Source: Neisseria chenwenguii (GTDB taxonomy: Bacteria > Pseudomonadota > Gammaproteobacteria > Burkholderiales > Neisseriaceae). Taken from it: 64,000 bases of DNA. Under the pieces are notes generated by a model that was not told the origin of the DNA, did not search any database, and saw only the letters and a list, made by a program, of their open reading frames with translations. The translations under genes were made by a program, and so were the position numbers. Each line of letters begins with the position of its first letter. Position 1 is the first letter of the stretch. The stretch spans positions 992,001-1,056,000 of the forward strand of contig NZ_CP022278.1 in assembly GCF_002216145.1 (NCBI RefSeq), in the 5' to 3' direction. Below, piece after piece: positions 53,828-63,852 of the stretch.

Positions 53828-55012
53828 TTAAGCGATAACAGAAGATACAACACCGGCACCTACTGTACGGCCACCTTCGCGAATCGCAAAGCGCAGGCCT
53901 TCTTCCATTGCAATCGGGGCAATCAGTTCAACAGTAATGGCTACGTTTTCACCCGGCATTACCATTTCAACACCCTCTTCCAAAGTTACCGCACCGGTAA
54001 CGTCGGTAGTACGGAAGTAGAATTGCGGACGGTAGTTGGCGAAGAACGGAGTATGACGACCACCCTCTTCTTTGCTCAATACGTACACTTCTGCTTTGAA
54101 TTTAGTGTGCGGAGTGATGGTACCGGGTTTAGCCAATACCTGACCACGCTCAACTTCTTCACGTTTGGTACCGCGCAGCAATACGCCCACGTTATCACCT
54201 GCCTGACCTTCGTCCAGCAGTTTGCGGAACATCTCCACACCGGTACAAGTTGTTTTTTGAGTGTCTTTCAGACCAACGATTTCGATTTCATCGCCAACGT
54301 GAATGATACCGCGCTCTACACGACCGGTTACTACAGTACCGCGGCCTGAAATAGAGAACACGTCTTCAATCGGCAACAGGAACGGTTTGTCAACAGCGCG
54401 CTCCGGAGTCGGGATGTAGCTGTCCAATGCAGCAGCCAGTTCGAAGATTTTTTCTTCGTAAGCAGCATCACCTTCCAAAGCTTTCAATGCGGAACCTTGA
54501 ACGATCGGGCAGTCATCACCCGGGAAGTCGTAGCTTGACAGCAGGTCGCGGATTTCCATCTCAACCAGCTCCAGCAGCTCTTCATCATCAACCATGTCGC
54601 ATTTGTTCATAAACACGAGGATGTAAGGAACACCTACTTGGCGGGCCAGCAGGATGTGTTCACGGGTTTGCGGCATAGGACCGTCGGCAGCAGACACAAC
54701 CAAAATTGCGCCGTCCATTTGTGCGGCCCCGGTAATCATGTTTTTAACGTAGTCGGCGTGACCCGGGCAGTCCACGTGGGCATAGTGGCGGGTTTCGGTT
54801 TCGTATTCTACGTGAGAGGTATTAATGGTAATACCGCGGGCTTTTTCTTCCGGCGCATTGTCAATTTGGTCGTAGGCTTTAGCCGCACCACCGAATTTTT
54901 TTGACAGAATAGTAGTCAATGCAGCAGTCAGCGTGGTTTTACCATGGTCAACGTGACCGATGGTGCCAACGTTTACGTGCGGTTTGCTACGTTCGAATTT
55001 TTCCTTAGCCAT
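53828..55012 (-). CDS. tuf: Elongation factor Tu
   Basis: A 394-aa GTPase that delivers aminoacyl-tRNA to the ribosome. G1 is GHVDHGKT (residues 19-26), G3 DCPGHADY (about 81-88) and G4 NKCD (about 136-139); domains 2 and 3 are complete, ending [14 protein letters not shown]. It lies between tRNA-Thr and tRNA-Trp. Neisseria usually carries a second tuf in the str operon, outside this window. Confidence 0.98.
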   Translation of the reverse strand: MAKEKFERSKPHVNVGTIGHVDHGKTTLTAALTTILSKKFGGAAKAYDQIDNAPEEKARGITINTSHVEYETETRHYAHVDCPGHADYVKNMITGAAQMDGAILVVSAADGPMPQTREHILLARQVGVPYILVFMNKCDMVDDEELLELVEMEIRDLLSSYDFPGDDCPIVQGSALKALEGDAAYEEKIFELAAALDSYIPTPERAVDKPFLLPIEDVFSISGRGTVVTGRVERGIIHVGDEIEIVGLKDTQKTTCTGVEMFRKLLDEGQAGDNVGVLLRGTKREEVERGQVLAKPGTITPHTKFKAEVYVLSKEEGGRHTPFFANYRPQFYFRTTDVTGAVTLEEGVEMVMPGENVAITVELIAPIAMEEGLRFAIREGGRTVGAGVVSSVIA

Positions 55013-55063
55013 GGCAAGAATCCTTCTAAACTAAAAATTGGAAATTAATAGGAAAATGGAAGA

Positions 55064-55138
55064 TGGTGCCCATGGGCAGATTTGAACTGCCGGCCTCTCC
55101 CTTACCAAGGGAGTGCTCTACCCCTGAGCTACATGGGC
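55064..55138 (-). tRNA. trnT: tRNA-Thr (anticodon GGT)
   Basis: A 75-nt cloverleaf starting GCCCATGTAGCTCAGGGGT with anticodon loop CTTGGTA, T loop TTCAAAT and CCA. It is the last of three tRNAs upstream of tuf. Confidence 0.95.
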
Positions 55139-55146
55139 GAATTTTT

Positions 55147-55220
55147 TGGAGCGGGTGAAGGGAATCGAACCCTCACCGTAAGCTTGGAAGGCTTCTGCTC
55201 TACCATTGAGCTACACCCGC
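55147..55220 (-). tRNA. trnG: tRNA-Gly (anticodon TCC)
   Basis: A 74-nt cloverleaf starting GCGGGTGTAGCTCAATGGT with anticodon loop CTTCCAA, T loop TTCGATT, acceptor end CACCCGC and TCCA. Confidence 0.95.
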
Positions 55221-55248
55221 ATACTTCGATGCTCCAAGTAAGAAATTT

Positions 55249-55332
55249 TGGTGGAGGGAGAAGGATTCGAACCTTCGAAGCTTACGCAACAGATTTACAG
55301 TCTGCCCCCTTTGACCGCTCGGGAATCCCTCC
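55249..55332 (-). tRNA. trnY: tRNA-Tyr (anticodon GTA)
   Basis: An 84-nt class II tRNA with a long variable arm. It starts GGAGGGATTCCCGAGCGGTC, with anticodon loop CTGTAAA, T loop TTCGAAT and CCA. It is the first gene of the tRNA-tuf unit. Confidence 0.95.
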
Positions 55333-55429
55333 AAAAGAGAACGTCATTCTATTTGTATCTAAAATATCAGTCAAGAAATTTTTTTAATATTTTCTTAAAA
55401 ACTGCTTATTGTTTGATTTTTAAACACAC

Positions 55430-55732
<303 letters not shown>

Positions 55733-55803
55733 TCACAAACAAATCGCCAATCCGTCTGTCTGCATGAATGTTTACACCGCAGAAATGATTCTTAAATTTT
55801 ATA

Positions 55804-56385
55804 CTATTCAGCAACTTGCGTATAAACAAACAGCTCAAACCTGCTTTTCCCCACCGCGCCCGAACGGTAGGGCTGCAACCATGCCGGCGTCTCGGGCAGC
55901 GCACCCGCTTCAATATAAACTGCCGCGCCATCCGCCAGCCGCGCTTGCAGATATTGGAACAGTTCAGCCCATTGCCACCATGCAAACGGCGGATCGAGAA
56001 ACACAACATCAAATTGTTCCGTATGGTTTTTCAGATACAGAAGGCCGTCCGAACCCACGGTTTCTATCTGCGCCAAACCCAAATCCCGCACACCGTTACG
56101 CAGCGTTTGCAGCGTCGCGCGGTTGTTTTCGACCATCACAACACGTTGCGCGTGGCGCGAGGCGGCCTCAAAACCAAGCGCACCGCTACCGGAAAACAGA
56201 TCCAAAACCTTCTGCCCCGTCAAATTCTGCCCCAGCCAGTTGAACAGTTTTTCGCGCACCATATCCGGCGTCGGCCGCAATCCTTCGGCATCGGCAAACG
56301 CGATTTTCCTGCCGCGATGAGTGCCGCCGATAATGCGGACTTGATTATTACGCTTGGTATTACTGTTTTTTCCCATATCGCTCAC
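55804..56385 (-). CDS. rsmD: 16S rRNA (guanine-966 N2)-methyltransferase
   Basis: A 193-aa SAM enzyme. It has RIIGGTHRGRKIAF, RPTPDMVREKLFNWL, the SAM loop VLDLFSGSGALGFEAASR (about 60-77) and the catalytic DPPFA (about 131-135). It starts at 56385; an in-frame ATG three codons later is an alternative. A DUS lies close upstream (56390-56420). Confidence 0.94.
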   Translation of the reverse strand: MSDMGKNSNTKRNNQVRIIGGTHRGRKIAFADAEGLRPTPDMVREKLFNWLGQNLTGQKVLDLFSGSGALGFEAASRHAQRVVMVENNRATLQTLRNGVRDLGLAQIETVGSDGLLYLKNHTEQFDVVFLDPPFAWWQWAELFQYLQARLADGAAVYIEAGALPETPAWLQPYRSGAVGKSRFELFVYTQVAE

Positions 56386-56389
56386 AACA

Positions 56390-56420
56390 AATGCCGTCTG
56401 AAACTTTCTCAGACGGCATT
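56390..56420. other. Inverted DUS pair upstream of rsmD
   Basis: AATGCCGTCTGA and TCAGACGGCATT flank seven bases just before the rsmD start. It could terminate incoming transcription. Confidence 0.55.
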
Positions 56421-57002
56421 CCGATTTTCAGACGGCCTGATTATAGCATCCACCCGATTAAAATGATGCCCGCCACCCAATCACTTGCGCGGTATTTTCC
56501 ACCCCGAAAATCCATATCGCTTAAAATATAAGCTTAAACGCATAAAGCGTTGTATTTTTGTCAAATTTTGAAAAATTTTCCATTTTCAGCTGCTCTTTAT
56601 CCCTTGCGGTTTTGACCGTTTTCCAGCGCCGAAACCGCACCATAATTAGGCTGTTTGGCCGTCTGAATCTTTTGGACTACCTGATTTTTTTCTTTATAAT
56701 CTAGTCCGACACTAATTATTTTCAGACGGCCTCGATAAAATCCGTTTCACCCAAACGCCATACTTCTAACTATTAAATATAGCTAACTATTAAATATAGT
56801 GAATTAAAATAAAAAAATACGAGGCGGCAAGGCGCAGACAGTACGGGCAGTACGGGACAGATGAACTTGGCGCTTCAGCGCCTTAGTGAATCGTCCTCTT
56901 TGAGCCAAGCCGCTGCCAACGAAGTAGATTTTTTATTTTAATTCACTATAGCAAACCAAACGGGCCGTCTGGGAAACCATCCGACCCACAGAAAGCCCCG
57001 AC
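56421..57002. other. Intergenic region with a Correia element
   Basis: AT-rich sequence from 56440 to 56790 has DUS-related copies at about 56431 and 56723 and a direct repeat of AACTATTAAATATAG (about 56768 and 56785). The Correia element fills 56795-56950. No gene is supported. Confidence 0.6.
56795..56950. mobile_element. Correia repeat enclosed element (CREE/NEMIS), full length
   Basis: It is 156 bp, bounded by perfect terminal inverted repeats of at least 22 bp beginning TATAGTGAATTAAAATAAAA and ending with the complement. The inside has the usual GGCAAGGCGCAGACAGTACG block. Length and TIR match the long Correia class. It ends 52 nt before the fmt start, and Correia elements are known to carry promoters and IHF sites, so it may drive fmt. 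Confidence 0.88.
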
Positions 57003-57932
57003 ATGAAAGTTATTTTTGCCGGCACACCCGATTTTGCCGCCGCCGCACTCAAAGCCATGGCACTGGCGGGTTTTGAAATTCCGCTGGTACTGACCCAGCC
57101 CGACCGCCCGAAAGGACGCGGAATGCAACTTCAGGCATCGCCCGTCAAACAGGCCGCATTGGCACTCGGTTTACGCGTGGTGCAGCCGGAAAAACTGCGC
57201 AACAACGCCGAAGCCTTGCAGATGCTGAAAGACGCGCAAGCCGACGTGATGGTGGTTGCGGCTTACGGGCTGATTCTGCCGCAAGACGTTTTAGATGCGC
57301 CGAAACACGGCTGCCTCAATATTCACGCCTCGCTGCTACCGCGATGGCGCGGTGCCGCGCCGATTCAGCGCGCCATCGAAGCGGGCGATGCGGAAACCGG
57401 CGTCTGTATTATGCAGATGGACATCGGTTTGGACACGGGCAATGTAGTCAGCGAACACCGTTACGCCATCAAACCGACCGATACCGCCAACGAAGTGCAT
57501 GACGCATTGATGAATTTGGGCGCACAAGCCGTTGTTGCCGATTTGCAACTTCTCGCGCGCGAAGGCCGTCTGAAATCTACGGTTCAGCCCGAAGACGGTG
57601 TAACCTATGCACAAAAATTGAGCAAAGAAGAAGCCAAAATCAACTGGAACGAACCCGCCGAAACGCTTGCGCGTAAAATCCGCGCATTCAATCCCGTGCC
57701 AGCCGCATGGACGGAATATCAGGGCAAACCGATGAAAATTTGGCGCGCCGAAGTCGTGAACCAATCGGGCATGGCGGGCGAAGTTTTGGCCTGCGGTTCA
57801 GACGGCCTGACCGTGGCCTGCGGCGAAAACGCGCTGAACATTACCGAGCTTCAGCCCGCCGGCAGCAAACGCATGACGGCAGCGGCTTTTGCGGCGGGTC
57901 ATGCGCTGGAAAAAGGCATGTCGCTACTGTAA
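57003..57932 (+). CDS. fmt: Methionyl-tRNA formyltransferase
   Basis: A 309-aa enzyme that formylates initiator Met-tRNA. It starts MKVIFAGTPDFAAAALKAMA and has the 10-formyl-THF site NIHASLLPRWRGAAPIQRAI (about 108-127) and MDIGLDTGNV. A C-terminal domain starts near 205, where a DUS (GSDGLTVACG) occurs. In many bacteria def precedes fmt; here the Correia element and intergenic DNA do. rsmB follows after 220 nt. Confidence 0.95.
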   Translation: MKVIFAGTPDFAAAALKAMALAGFEIPLVLTQPDRPKGRGMQLQASPVKQAALALGLRVVQPEKLRNNAEALQMLKDAQADVMVVAAYGLILPQDVLDAPKHGCLNIHASLLPRWRGAAPIQRAIEAGDAETGVCIMQMDIGLDTGNVVSEHRYAIKPTDTANEVHDALMNLGAQAVVADLQLLAREGRLKSTVQPEDGVTYAQKLSKEEAKINWNEPAETLARKIRAFNPVPAAWTEYQGKPMKIWRAEVVNQSGMAGEVLACGSDGLTVACGENALNITELQPAGSKRMTAAAFAAGHALEKGMSLL

Positions 57933-58152
57933 ATATTTTCAGACGGCTGAGTGAGAAGTTCGCTAAGAGGCCGTCTGAAAAAACTGTTTTAAGCCGCGAC
58001 AGGTTGAATTTTTCAGACGGTATTACAGTTTGCCCGTCTTTAAATTAAATATGCAAACCTTGTGCCAAACCGTTTAAGTTTTGAAACAGGCCGTCTGATG
58101 TGGCTGAACGCAGTTTCAGACGGCATCCCACCCCTATCAAGAAAGCCCGACC
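57933..58152. other. Intergenic region fmt-rsmB
   Basis: A long-loop inverted DUS pair (57969-58020) follows fmt, with further DUS copies at about 58090 and 58113. The latter precede the rsmB start. Confidence 0.5.
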
Positions 58153-59412
58153 ATGAGCATGGCGCTTGCCCAAAAACTTGCGGCACAGAGTATTGCTGCC
58201 GTTGCCGAAGGCCAAAACCTGCAAGACGTTTTGGCGCAGATTCGTGCGCGCCATCCGGAATTGAGCGCACAGGAAGGCGGTGCGCTGCAAGACATCGCTT
58301 ACGGCTGCCAGCGTTATCTGGGCAGTTTGAAACATATGCTCGGGCAGCTTTTGAAAAAGCCGATCGACAATCCGCAGCTCGAAAGCCTGCTTCTGGCAGC
58401 CATTTACCAGCTTCATTACACGCGCAATGCGCCGCACGCGGTGGTCAACGAAGCGGTGGAACAGATTGCGAAAATCGGGCGCGGGCAATACCGCTCGTTT
58501 GCCAATGCGGTGTTGCGCCGTTTTCTGCGCGAGCGCGACAAGCTCGCGGCTTCGTGCAAAAAAGACGATGTGGCGAAACACAATCTGCCGCGTTGGTGGA
58601 TTGCTTATCTGCAAAACCATTATCCGAAATACTGGCACAACATTGCGGCGGCGTTTCAGATCCATCCGCCGCTGACCCTGCGCGTCAACCGCCGCCGCGC
58701 GACGGCTGCGGAATATGTGGAAACGCTGGCGGCAGAAGGGATTGCGGCGAAGGCGTTGGACGATTATGCGGTGACGCTGGAAGAAGCCGTACCCGTTGCC
58801 CGCCTGCCCGGTTTTTCAGACGGCCTAGTGTCGGTACAGGATTTTGGTGCGCAACAAGCGGCCTATCTGCTCACACCGAAAGACGGCGAACGCATTTTAG
58901 ATGCCTGCGCGGCGCCGGGTGGGAAAACCGGCCATCTGCTTGAATTGGCCGACTGCGACATAACGGCGCTGGACATTGATGAAACGCGGCTGGAACGCGT
59001 GCGCAGCAATCTTGAGCGTTTGGGTTTTCAGACGGCCTCGCTGCATTGCGCCGATGCGCGCGATTTGGCGAAATGGTATGACGGACGGCCGTTTGACGCG
59101 ATATTGGCCGACGTGCCCTGCACCGCTTCTGGCGTAGCGCGGCGCAATCCCGACATCAAATGGCTGCGCCGCCCGACCGACGCGGTCAAAACCGCCCGCC
59201 AGCAAGAGTCGCTTTTGGACGCTTTATGGCAAACCCTGACAAAAAACGGCAGAATGCTGTTGGCAACCTGCTCGGTTTTTGTCGAAGAAAACGAACAGCA
59301 ATTACAAAAATTTCTCAACCGCCACGCCGATGCAGAATTGGTCGGACAGCATATTCTCTTACCGAACAAATACCAAGATGGCTTTTATTACGCGCTTATT
59401 CAGAAGCTATAA
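58153..59412 (+). CDS. rsmB: 16S rRNA (cytosine-967 C5)-methyltransferase
   Basis: A 419-aa enzyme with an N-terminal NusB-like domain (about 1-140) and a C-terminal Rossmann methyltransferase. It has ILDACAAPGGKTGHLLELA (about 250-268), the proline-cysteine motif DVPCTASG and the catalytic Cys in LLATCSVFVEENE. Two DUS copies encode GFSDGL and GFQTAS. Its end overlaps the DUF4390 start by 35 nt. Confidence 0.95.
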   Translation: MSMALAQKLAAQSIAAVAEGQNLQDVLAQIRARHPELSAQEGGALQDIAYGCQRYLGSLKHMLGQLLKKPIDNPQLESLLLAAIYQLHYTRNAPHAVVNEAVEQIAKIGRGQYRSFANAVLRRFLRERDKLAASCKKDDVAKHNLPRWWIAYLQNHYPKYWHNIAAAFQIHPPLTLRVNRRRATAAEYVETLAAEGIAAKALDDYAVTLEEAVPVARLPGFSDGLVSVQDFGAQQAAYLLTPKDGERILDACAAPGGKTGHLLELADCDITALDIDETRLERVRSNLERLGFQTASLHCADARDLAKWYDGRPFDAILADVPCTASGVARRNPDIKWLRRPTDAVKTARQQESLLDALWQTLTKNGRMLLATCSVFVEENEQQLQKFLNRHADAELVGQHILLPNKYQDGFYYALIQKL

Positions 59413-59971
59413 ACTTCTGCTGCTCCCGATTCTGCTTGCCGTGTCGTTCAACGCTGCGGCGGAAGGCATCGCCGCGACCCGTGCCAATGCGGCCATAACG
59501 GGCGCCGGACAGCTTTCCGTCAGCAGCCGTTTCAAAACCGACCTGCCCGAGCAGCTCAAACAGGCGCTGCGGCAGGGCGTGACGCTGAATTTCGTGTTGA
59601 ACTGGCAGCTCTCCGAGCCGACCGTTGCCGCCTATAAAGCGCGCCTGTCTCAGCTTATCGGCGACGACGGCAGTATTCAGTACAAGCTCACGTTCCACCC
59701 GCTGACCAACCGCTACCGCGTGACCGTCGGCACGTTTTCCACTGAATACGACACGCTGGAAAACGCTCTACGCGCGGTGGGCGCGGTTGTGGGCTGGAGA
59801 GTGCTGGCCAAAGGCGATTTGAACGGTGTTTCGGCCAAAGACACCAAAGCCGAAATCCGCCTGCGCCTCTCTGCAGAAAAACTCCCGAAACCGTTCCAAA
59901 TCAATTCGTTAAACTCTAAAAACTGGAATTTGGACTCAGGCTGGAAATCTCTTACGATTACTCAGGAATAA
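59378..59971 (+). CDS. DUF4390 secreted protein
   Basis: A 197-aa exported protein. I start it at ATG 59378 (MAFITRLFRSYKLLLLPILL) because the hydrophobic signal (LLLLPILLAVSFNAAAEG) is then at the N-terminus; the open frame upstream lies inside rsmB. The body is beta-rich (YKLTFHPLTNRYRVTVGTFS, AEIRLRLSAEKLPKPFQINS). This family precedes ntrY-type kinases in many betaproteobacteria, so a sensory or envelope role with NtrY is possible. Only 3 nt separate it from ntrY. Confidence 0.85.
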   Translation: MAFITRLFRSYKLLLLPILLAVSFNAAAEGIAATRANAAITGAGQLSVSSRFKTDLPEQLKQALRQGVTLNFVLNWQLSEPTVAAYKARLSQLIGDDGSIQYKLTFHPLTNRYRVTVGTFSTEYDTLENALRAVGAVVGWRVLAKGDLNGVSAKDTKAEIRLRLSAEKLPKPFQINSLNSKNWNLDSGWKSLTITQE

Positions 59972-59974
59972 ACC

Positions 59975-62104
59975 ATGCGGCGTTTCCTTATTCTGGCAGC
60001 CGCAACGGCTGTCATTCTGCTTTACGGCCTGACCGTGGCGACCGACAGCAGCAGCCGTCTGGCCGATTATTTTTGGTGGATTATCGCGCTCTGCGCCGTT
60101 TTGCTGGCGATGCTGGCAACCGCTTTGGTGCGCTATGTGATGATGCTGATGCGCGATTCGCGCGGCGGGATTTTCGGTTCGCAGATTGCCAAACGGCTGT
60201 CGGGCATGTTTACGCTGGTGGCGCTGCTGCCCGGGCTGTTTCTGTTTGTAATTTCGGCGCAGTTTATTACCGGCACGATTAATTCCTGGTTCGGCAACGA
60301 CACCTACGAAGCACTCGAGCGCAGCTTGAACTTGAGCAAATCCGCGCTGAATCTGGCGGTCGATACCGCCGTCAGCAACGCCATGCCGATTCAGATCGAC
60401 CTGCTCGGCGCCTCTTCTCTCGATACCGACTTGGGCAAAGCGCTCGAAGCCGCACCCAATATCAATGAATTTTCTCAGCTTGCGGTTTACAATCTCTCTA
60501 CGGGCAAGTTTGAAAAATCCATCAATCCGAAAAAACTCGACCAGCCTTCCCCCGACGCCCAAATCAAAGAATCTTTGCAGCAATCCGGCTCGGTGCGCAG
60601 CCTGGAAAACATCAATAATGTCCTGTATGCGCAGGGCTGGCTGTCGCTGGGTAACCAGAAAGATCAGGAATACGCGCTGTTTTTTCGCCAGCCGATTCCC
60701 GAAGAGGTTGCCCAAGACGCCACGCTGATTGAGTCTGCCCGCGCAAAATATGCGGAACTAAGTTACACCAAACAGGGTCTTCAAACTTTCTTCTTCGTCA
60801 CTTTGCTGGTGGCAACGCTGCTGGCGGTTTTTCTGGCTTTGGTCACGGCGCTGTTTTTCGCCCGCCGCTTCGTCGAACCCGTGTTATCGCTGGCAGAAGG
60901 CGCGCGCGCCGTGGCGCAGGGCGACTTTTCGCGCAAACGCCCCGTGTTCCGCAACGACGAATTCGGCCGTCTGACCCAGCTGTTCAACCACATGACCGAG
61001 CAGCTCGCGCTGGCAAAAGAAGCCGACGAGCACAGCCGCCTCCAGCTTGAAGCCGCGCGCCACTACCTCGAATGCGTGTTGGTCAGCCTAAACGCCGGCG
61101 TGATTACATTGGATGCCAAAGGCCGTCTGATTACCTACAATAAAGCAGCCGAACGGATTTTGGGAATGGCGCTCGACACGCTTTCGGGCATTACCCTGCA
61201 GGAATGGTCCGCCCAATCGCCGCAACACGCCGTATTGACAGATGCGCTGACCGAAATTGTCGCCGCCGCCGCCAAAAACAAACCCGTCCAAATCGAATAT
61301 GCCGCGCCTGACGACGCGCGGATTCTGCTCGGCAAAGCGACCGTTTTACCCGACGACAACGACAACGGCGTCGTGATGGTCATCGACGACGTTACCGCGC
61401 TGGTCAGAGCGCAGAAAGATGCCGCGTGGGGCGAAGTTGCCAAACGTCTGGCACACGAAATCCGCAACCCGCTGACACCGATCCAGCTCTCCGCCGAAAG
61501 ATTGGCATGGAAATTGCATGATAAACTGGATGAACAACACGCCCAGATTCTGACGCGCTCCACCGATACCATCATCAAGCAGGTATCTGCGCTGAAAGAA
61601 ATGGTCGGAGCATTCCGAAACTACGCCCGCGCCCCGTCGCTGAATCTGGTCAAACACGATTTGAACCGCTTTACCGAAGAAGTGCTGCTGCTCTATGAGG
61701 GCACCAAATGCAAATTCGACTTTAAGGGCGCACCCGAAGCCCTGTGGGTGTCGATAGACGAAACTGCCATGCGCCAAGTATTGCACAACCTGCTGAAAAA
61801 CGCCGCCGAAGCCGCCGAGAGCGACGACACGCCGCGTGTGGAAGTGGCGGCGCAGAAAGCGGCGGAAGGACAGGTCGTCCTGACCGTCTGCAACAACGGC
61901 AAGAGTTTCAGCAAAGAAATGCTGCATAACGCTTTCGAGCCTTATGTAACCGACAAACCGACCGGCACCGGCTTAGGTCTGCCGGTAGTCAAAAAAATTA
62001 TTGAGGAACACGGCGGCCGCATCAGCATCAGCAACCGAAGCGGCGGCGGCGCGTGTATTAAGATAACCTTACCCGGAATGGTAGAAACCGATGCGCAATA
62101 CTGA
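59975..62104 (+). CDS. ntrY: Sensor histidine kinase NtrY
   Basis: A 709-aa inner-membrane kinase. Two or three N-terminal helices (to about 105) are followed by a periplasmic sensor region (about 105-270), another helix (about 275-298), HAMP (300-355), PAS (about 365-470) and the kinase core. The phospho-accepting His is His-494 in HEIRNPLTP. The N box is HNLLKNAAEA, the G2 box GTGLGL. The G1 box reads CNNGKSF, with Asn where Asp normally binds the adenine. NtrYX controls respiratory genes in gonococci. It overlaps ntrX by 14 nt. Confidence 0.94.
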   Translation: MRRFLILAAATAVILLYGLTVATDSSSRLADYFWWIIALCAVLLAMLATALVRYVMMLMRDSRGGIFGSQIAKRLSGMFTLVALLPGLFLFVISAQFITGTINSWFGNDTYEALERSLNLSKSALNLAVDTAVSNAMPIQIDLLGASSLDTDLGKALEAAPNINEFSQLAVYNLSTGKFEKSINPKKLDQPSPDAQIKESLQQSGSVRSLENINNVLYAQGWLSLGNQKDQEYALFFRQPIPEEVAQDATLIESARAKYAELSYTKQGLQTFFFVTLLVATLLAVFLALVTALFFARRFVEPVLSLAEGARAVAQGDFSRKRPVFRNDEFGRLTQLFNHMTEQLALAKEADEHSRLQLEAARHYLECVLVSLNAGVITLDAKGRLITYNKAAERILGMALDTLSGITLQEWSAQSPQHAVLTDALTEIVAAAAKNKPVQIEYAAPDDARILLGKATVLPDDNDNGVVMVIDDVTALVRAQKDAAWGEVAKRLAHEIRNPLTPIQLSAERLAWKLHDKLDEQHAQILTRSTDTIIKQVSALKEMVGAFRNYARAPSLNLVKHDLNRFTEEVLLLYEGTKCKFDFKGAPEALWVSIDETAMRQVLHNLLKNAAEAAESDDTPRVEVAAQKAAEGQVVLTVCNNGKSFSKEMLHNAFEPYVTDKPTGTGLGLPVVKKIIEEHGGRISISNRSGGGACIKITLPGMVETDAQY

Positions 62105-63371
62105 TATTTTGATTGTAGATGACGAAATGGGTATCCGCGACCTCCTCTCGGAAATCCTCCAAGACGAAGGCTACACGGTCGCTTTGGCCGAAAACGCCGA
62201 AGAAGCCCGCCGATTGCGCCACCAAGCGCGTCCCGCAATGGTTTTGCTGGACATCTGGATGCCCGACTGCGACGGCATCACCCTCTTAAAAGAATGGGCG
62301 AAAAACGGCCAGCTCAACATGCCCGTCGTTATGATGAGCGGACACGCCAGCATCGATACCGCCGTCGAAGCTACCCGCATCGGCGCACTCGACTTCCTCG
62401 AAAAACCGATTGCCCTGCAAAAACTCCTTGCCGCCGTCGACCGTGCCCTCAAACACGGCGAAATGCAGGCCGCATCCGGCCTTACCGTCGACAAACTCGG
62501 CAACAGCCCCGCGATACAGGATTTAAACCACAAACTCGACATCGCCTCCAAACAAAACGGCCCGATTCTGCTGACCGGCGAAGCCGGCTCCCCTTTCGAG
62601 CTGGTCGCACAATACCTGCGCAAGACCGGCACCCCATGGGTCGAGCCTGCCAAAATCGAACACATCGTCGATACTCCGCTCGAGCTGCTGCAAAAAGCCA
62701 CCAACGGCGTTTTATACGTCGGCGACATTTCCCAATACAGCAAAAACATCCAAAAAGGCATCGCCTTCCTGCTGAGCAAAGCCGACCGTTATAGTGTGCG
62801 CATTATTGCCGCCAGCAGCAAAAGCGTCGAAAGCCTGACCGAAAACGCCGGTACCGACAACAAACTGCCCGCCCTACTCTCCCGTGTCGTTGTCAACATC
62901 CCCCCACTGCGCAGCCAACCCGACGACATCGGTTTTCTGGCCAACCGGCTTTCAACCGAACTGGCCGACAGCCAGAAAATCCCGCCCGTCACATTCAGCG
63001 CCGGCGCCCTGACCGTTTTACGCCAATACGACTGGCCGGGCAACTACGACCAACTGCGCAACACCGTTAAAAACCTGATGCTCGCCGTTGACGGCGAAGA
63101 AGTGCAGGAACAGGACGTCGCCTCCGAACTGGGACAAGGCGGCAACGCCTCCTCTTCCGAACTTATCGGCGGCTTCAACTTCAACATGCCGCTGCGCGAA
63201 CTGCGCGAAGAGCTGGAACGCCGCTATTTCGAGTACCACATCGCCCAAGAGGGTTCCAATATGAGCCGCGTCGCCCAAAAAGTCGGCCTCGAGCGCACCC
63301 ACCTCTACCGCAAACTCAAACAGCTCGGCATCGGCGTTACCCGCCGCCCCGCGGACCGCGGCTGCGACTGA
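62091..63371 (+). CDS. ntrX: Response regulator NtrX with degenerate AAA+ domain
   Basis: A 426-aa regulator. The receiver domain (1-120) has acidic DD at 10-11, phospho-Asp-54 in LLDIW and Lys-105. The central domain (about 135-360) aligns with sigma-54 activators, but Walker A reads GEAGSPFE (163-170) without the lysine, and no GAFTGA loop is found. A Fis-type helix-turn-helix ends the protein (MSRVAQKVGLERTHLYRKLK). It therefore probably acts as a plain DNA-binding regulator. An inverted DUS pair follows. Confidence 0.93.
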   Translation: MRNTDILIVDDEMGIRDLLSEILQDEGYTVALAENAEEARRLRHQARPAMVLLDIWMPDCDGITLLKEWAKNGQLNMPVVMMSGHASIDTAVEATRIGALDFLEKPIALQKLLAAVDRALKHGEMQAASGLTVDKLGNSPAIQDLNHKLDIASKQNGPILLTGEAGSPFELVAQYLRKTGTPWVEPAKIEHIVDTPLELLQKATNGVLYVGDISQYSKNIQKGIAFLLSKADRYSVRIIAASSKSVESLTENAGTDNKLPALLSRVVVNIPPLRSQPDDIGFLANRLSTELADSQKIPPVTFSAGALTVLRQYDWPGNYDQLRNTVKNLMLAVDGEEVQEQDVASELGQGGNASSSELIGGFNFNMPLRELREELERRYFEYHIAQEGSNMSRVAQKVGLERTHLYRKLKQLGIGVTRRPADRGCD

Positions 63372-63852
63372 GCCGGTTGGCGCACAAAGGCCGTCTGAAA
63401 AATCAAACGAACAGGGTTCGGAACATTTTTCAGACGGCCTTGATGTTGGTCGGGCGGATATGGGAAAACGACTGCGGATCCGGGCAAATATTTGCAGGGC
63501 GGGCAGTCTCTTGTAGGCTGGGCCTCAGCACAGCATGTCAGCTTGCCTTTGCTGGGCTGAAGCCCAGCCTACGCAATTTGCGGTTATTCCACTATGTTTG
63601 GCAGAAATACCCTGCCGAAACAAAACTTTCAGACGGCCTGAAATTTTTGTAAAAACCACAGATGCCGTTTAAAGGCCGTCTGAACTTTCCCGCAAACACG
63701 GTTTCAAAACAATTTTAAAACCGCGTAGAATCCAAACAATTTTAAAAACAAATATTTCGTTTGTAATTACTTTCAGACGGCATCAGAACGCAACAGGCTG
63801 TCTGAAAAACCGTTTTACTCACTCTATATAAAATTAAATGGAACAACGCATC
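63372..63852. other. Intergenic region with DUS terminator and inverted repeat
   Basis: An inverted DUS pair with a 22-nt loop (63387-63441) follows ntrX. An inverted repeat GTAGGCTGGGC (63513-63523) / GCCCAGCCTAC (63562-63572) contains a smaller GCTGGGC/GCCCAGC hairpin. A partial copy of the dRS3-associated repeat head (TTTTTGTAAAAACCACAGAT) lies at about 63645. DUS copies near 63775 and 63798 precede dprA. Confidence 0.6.
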
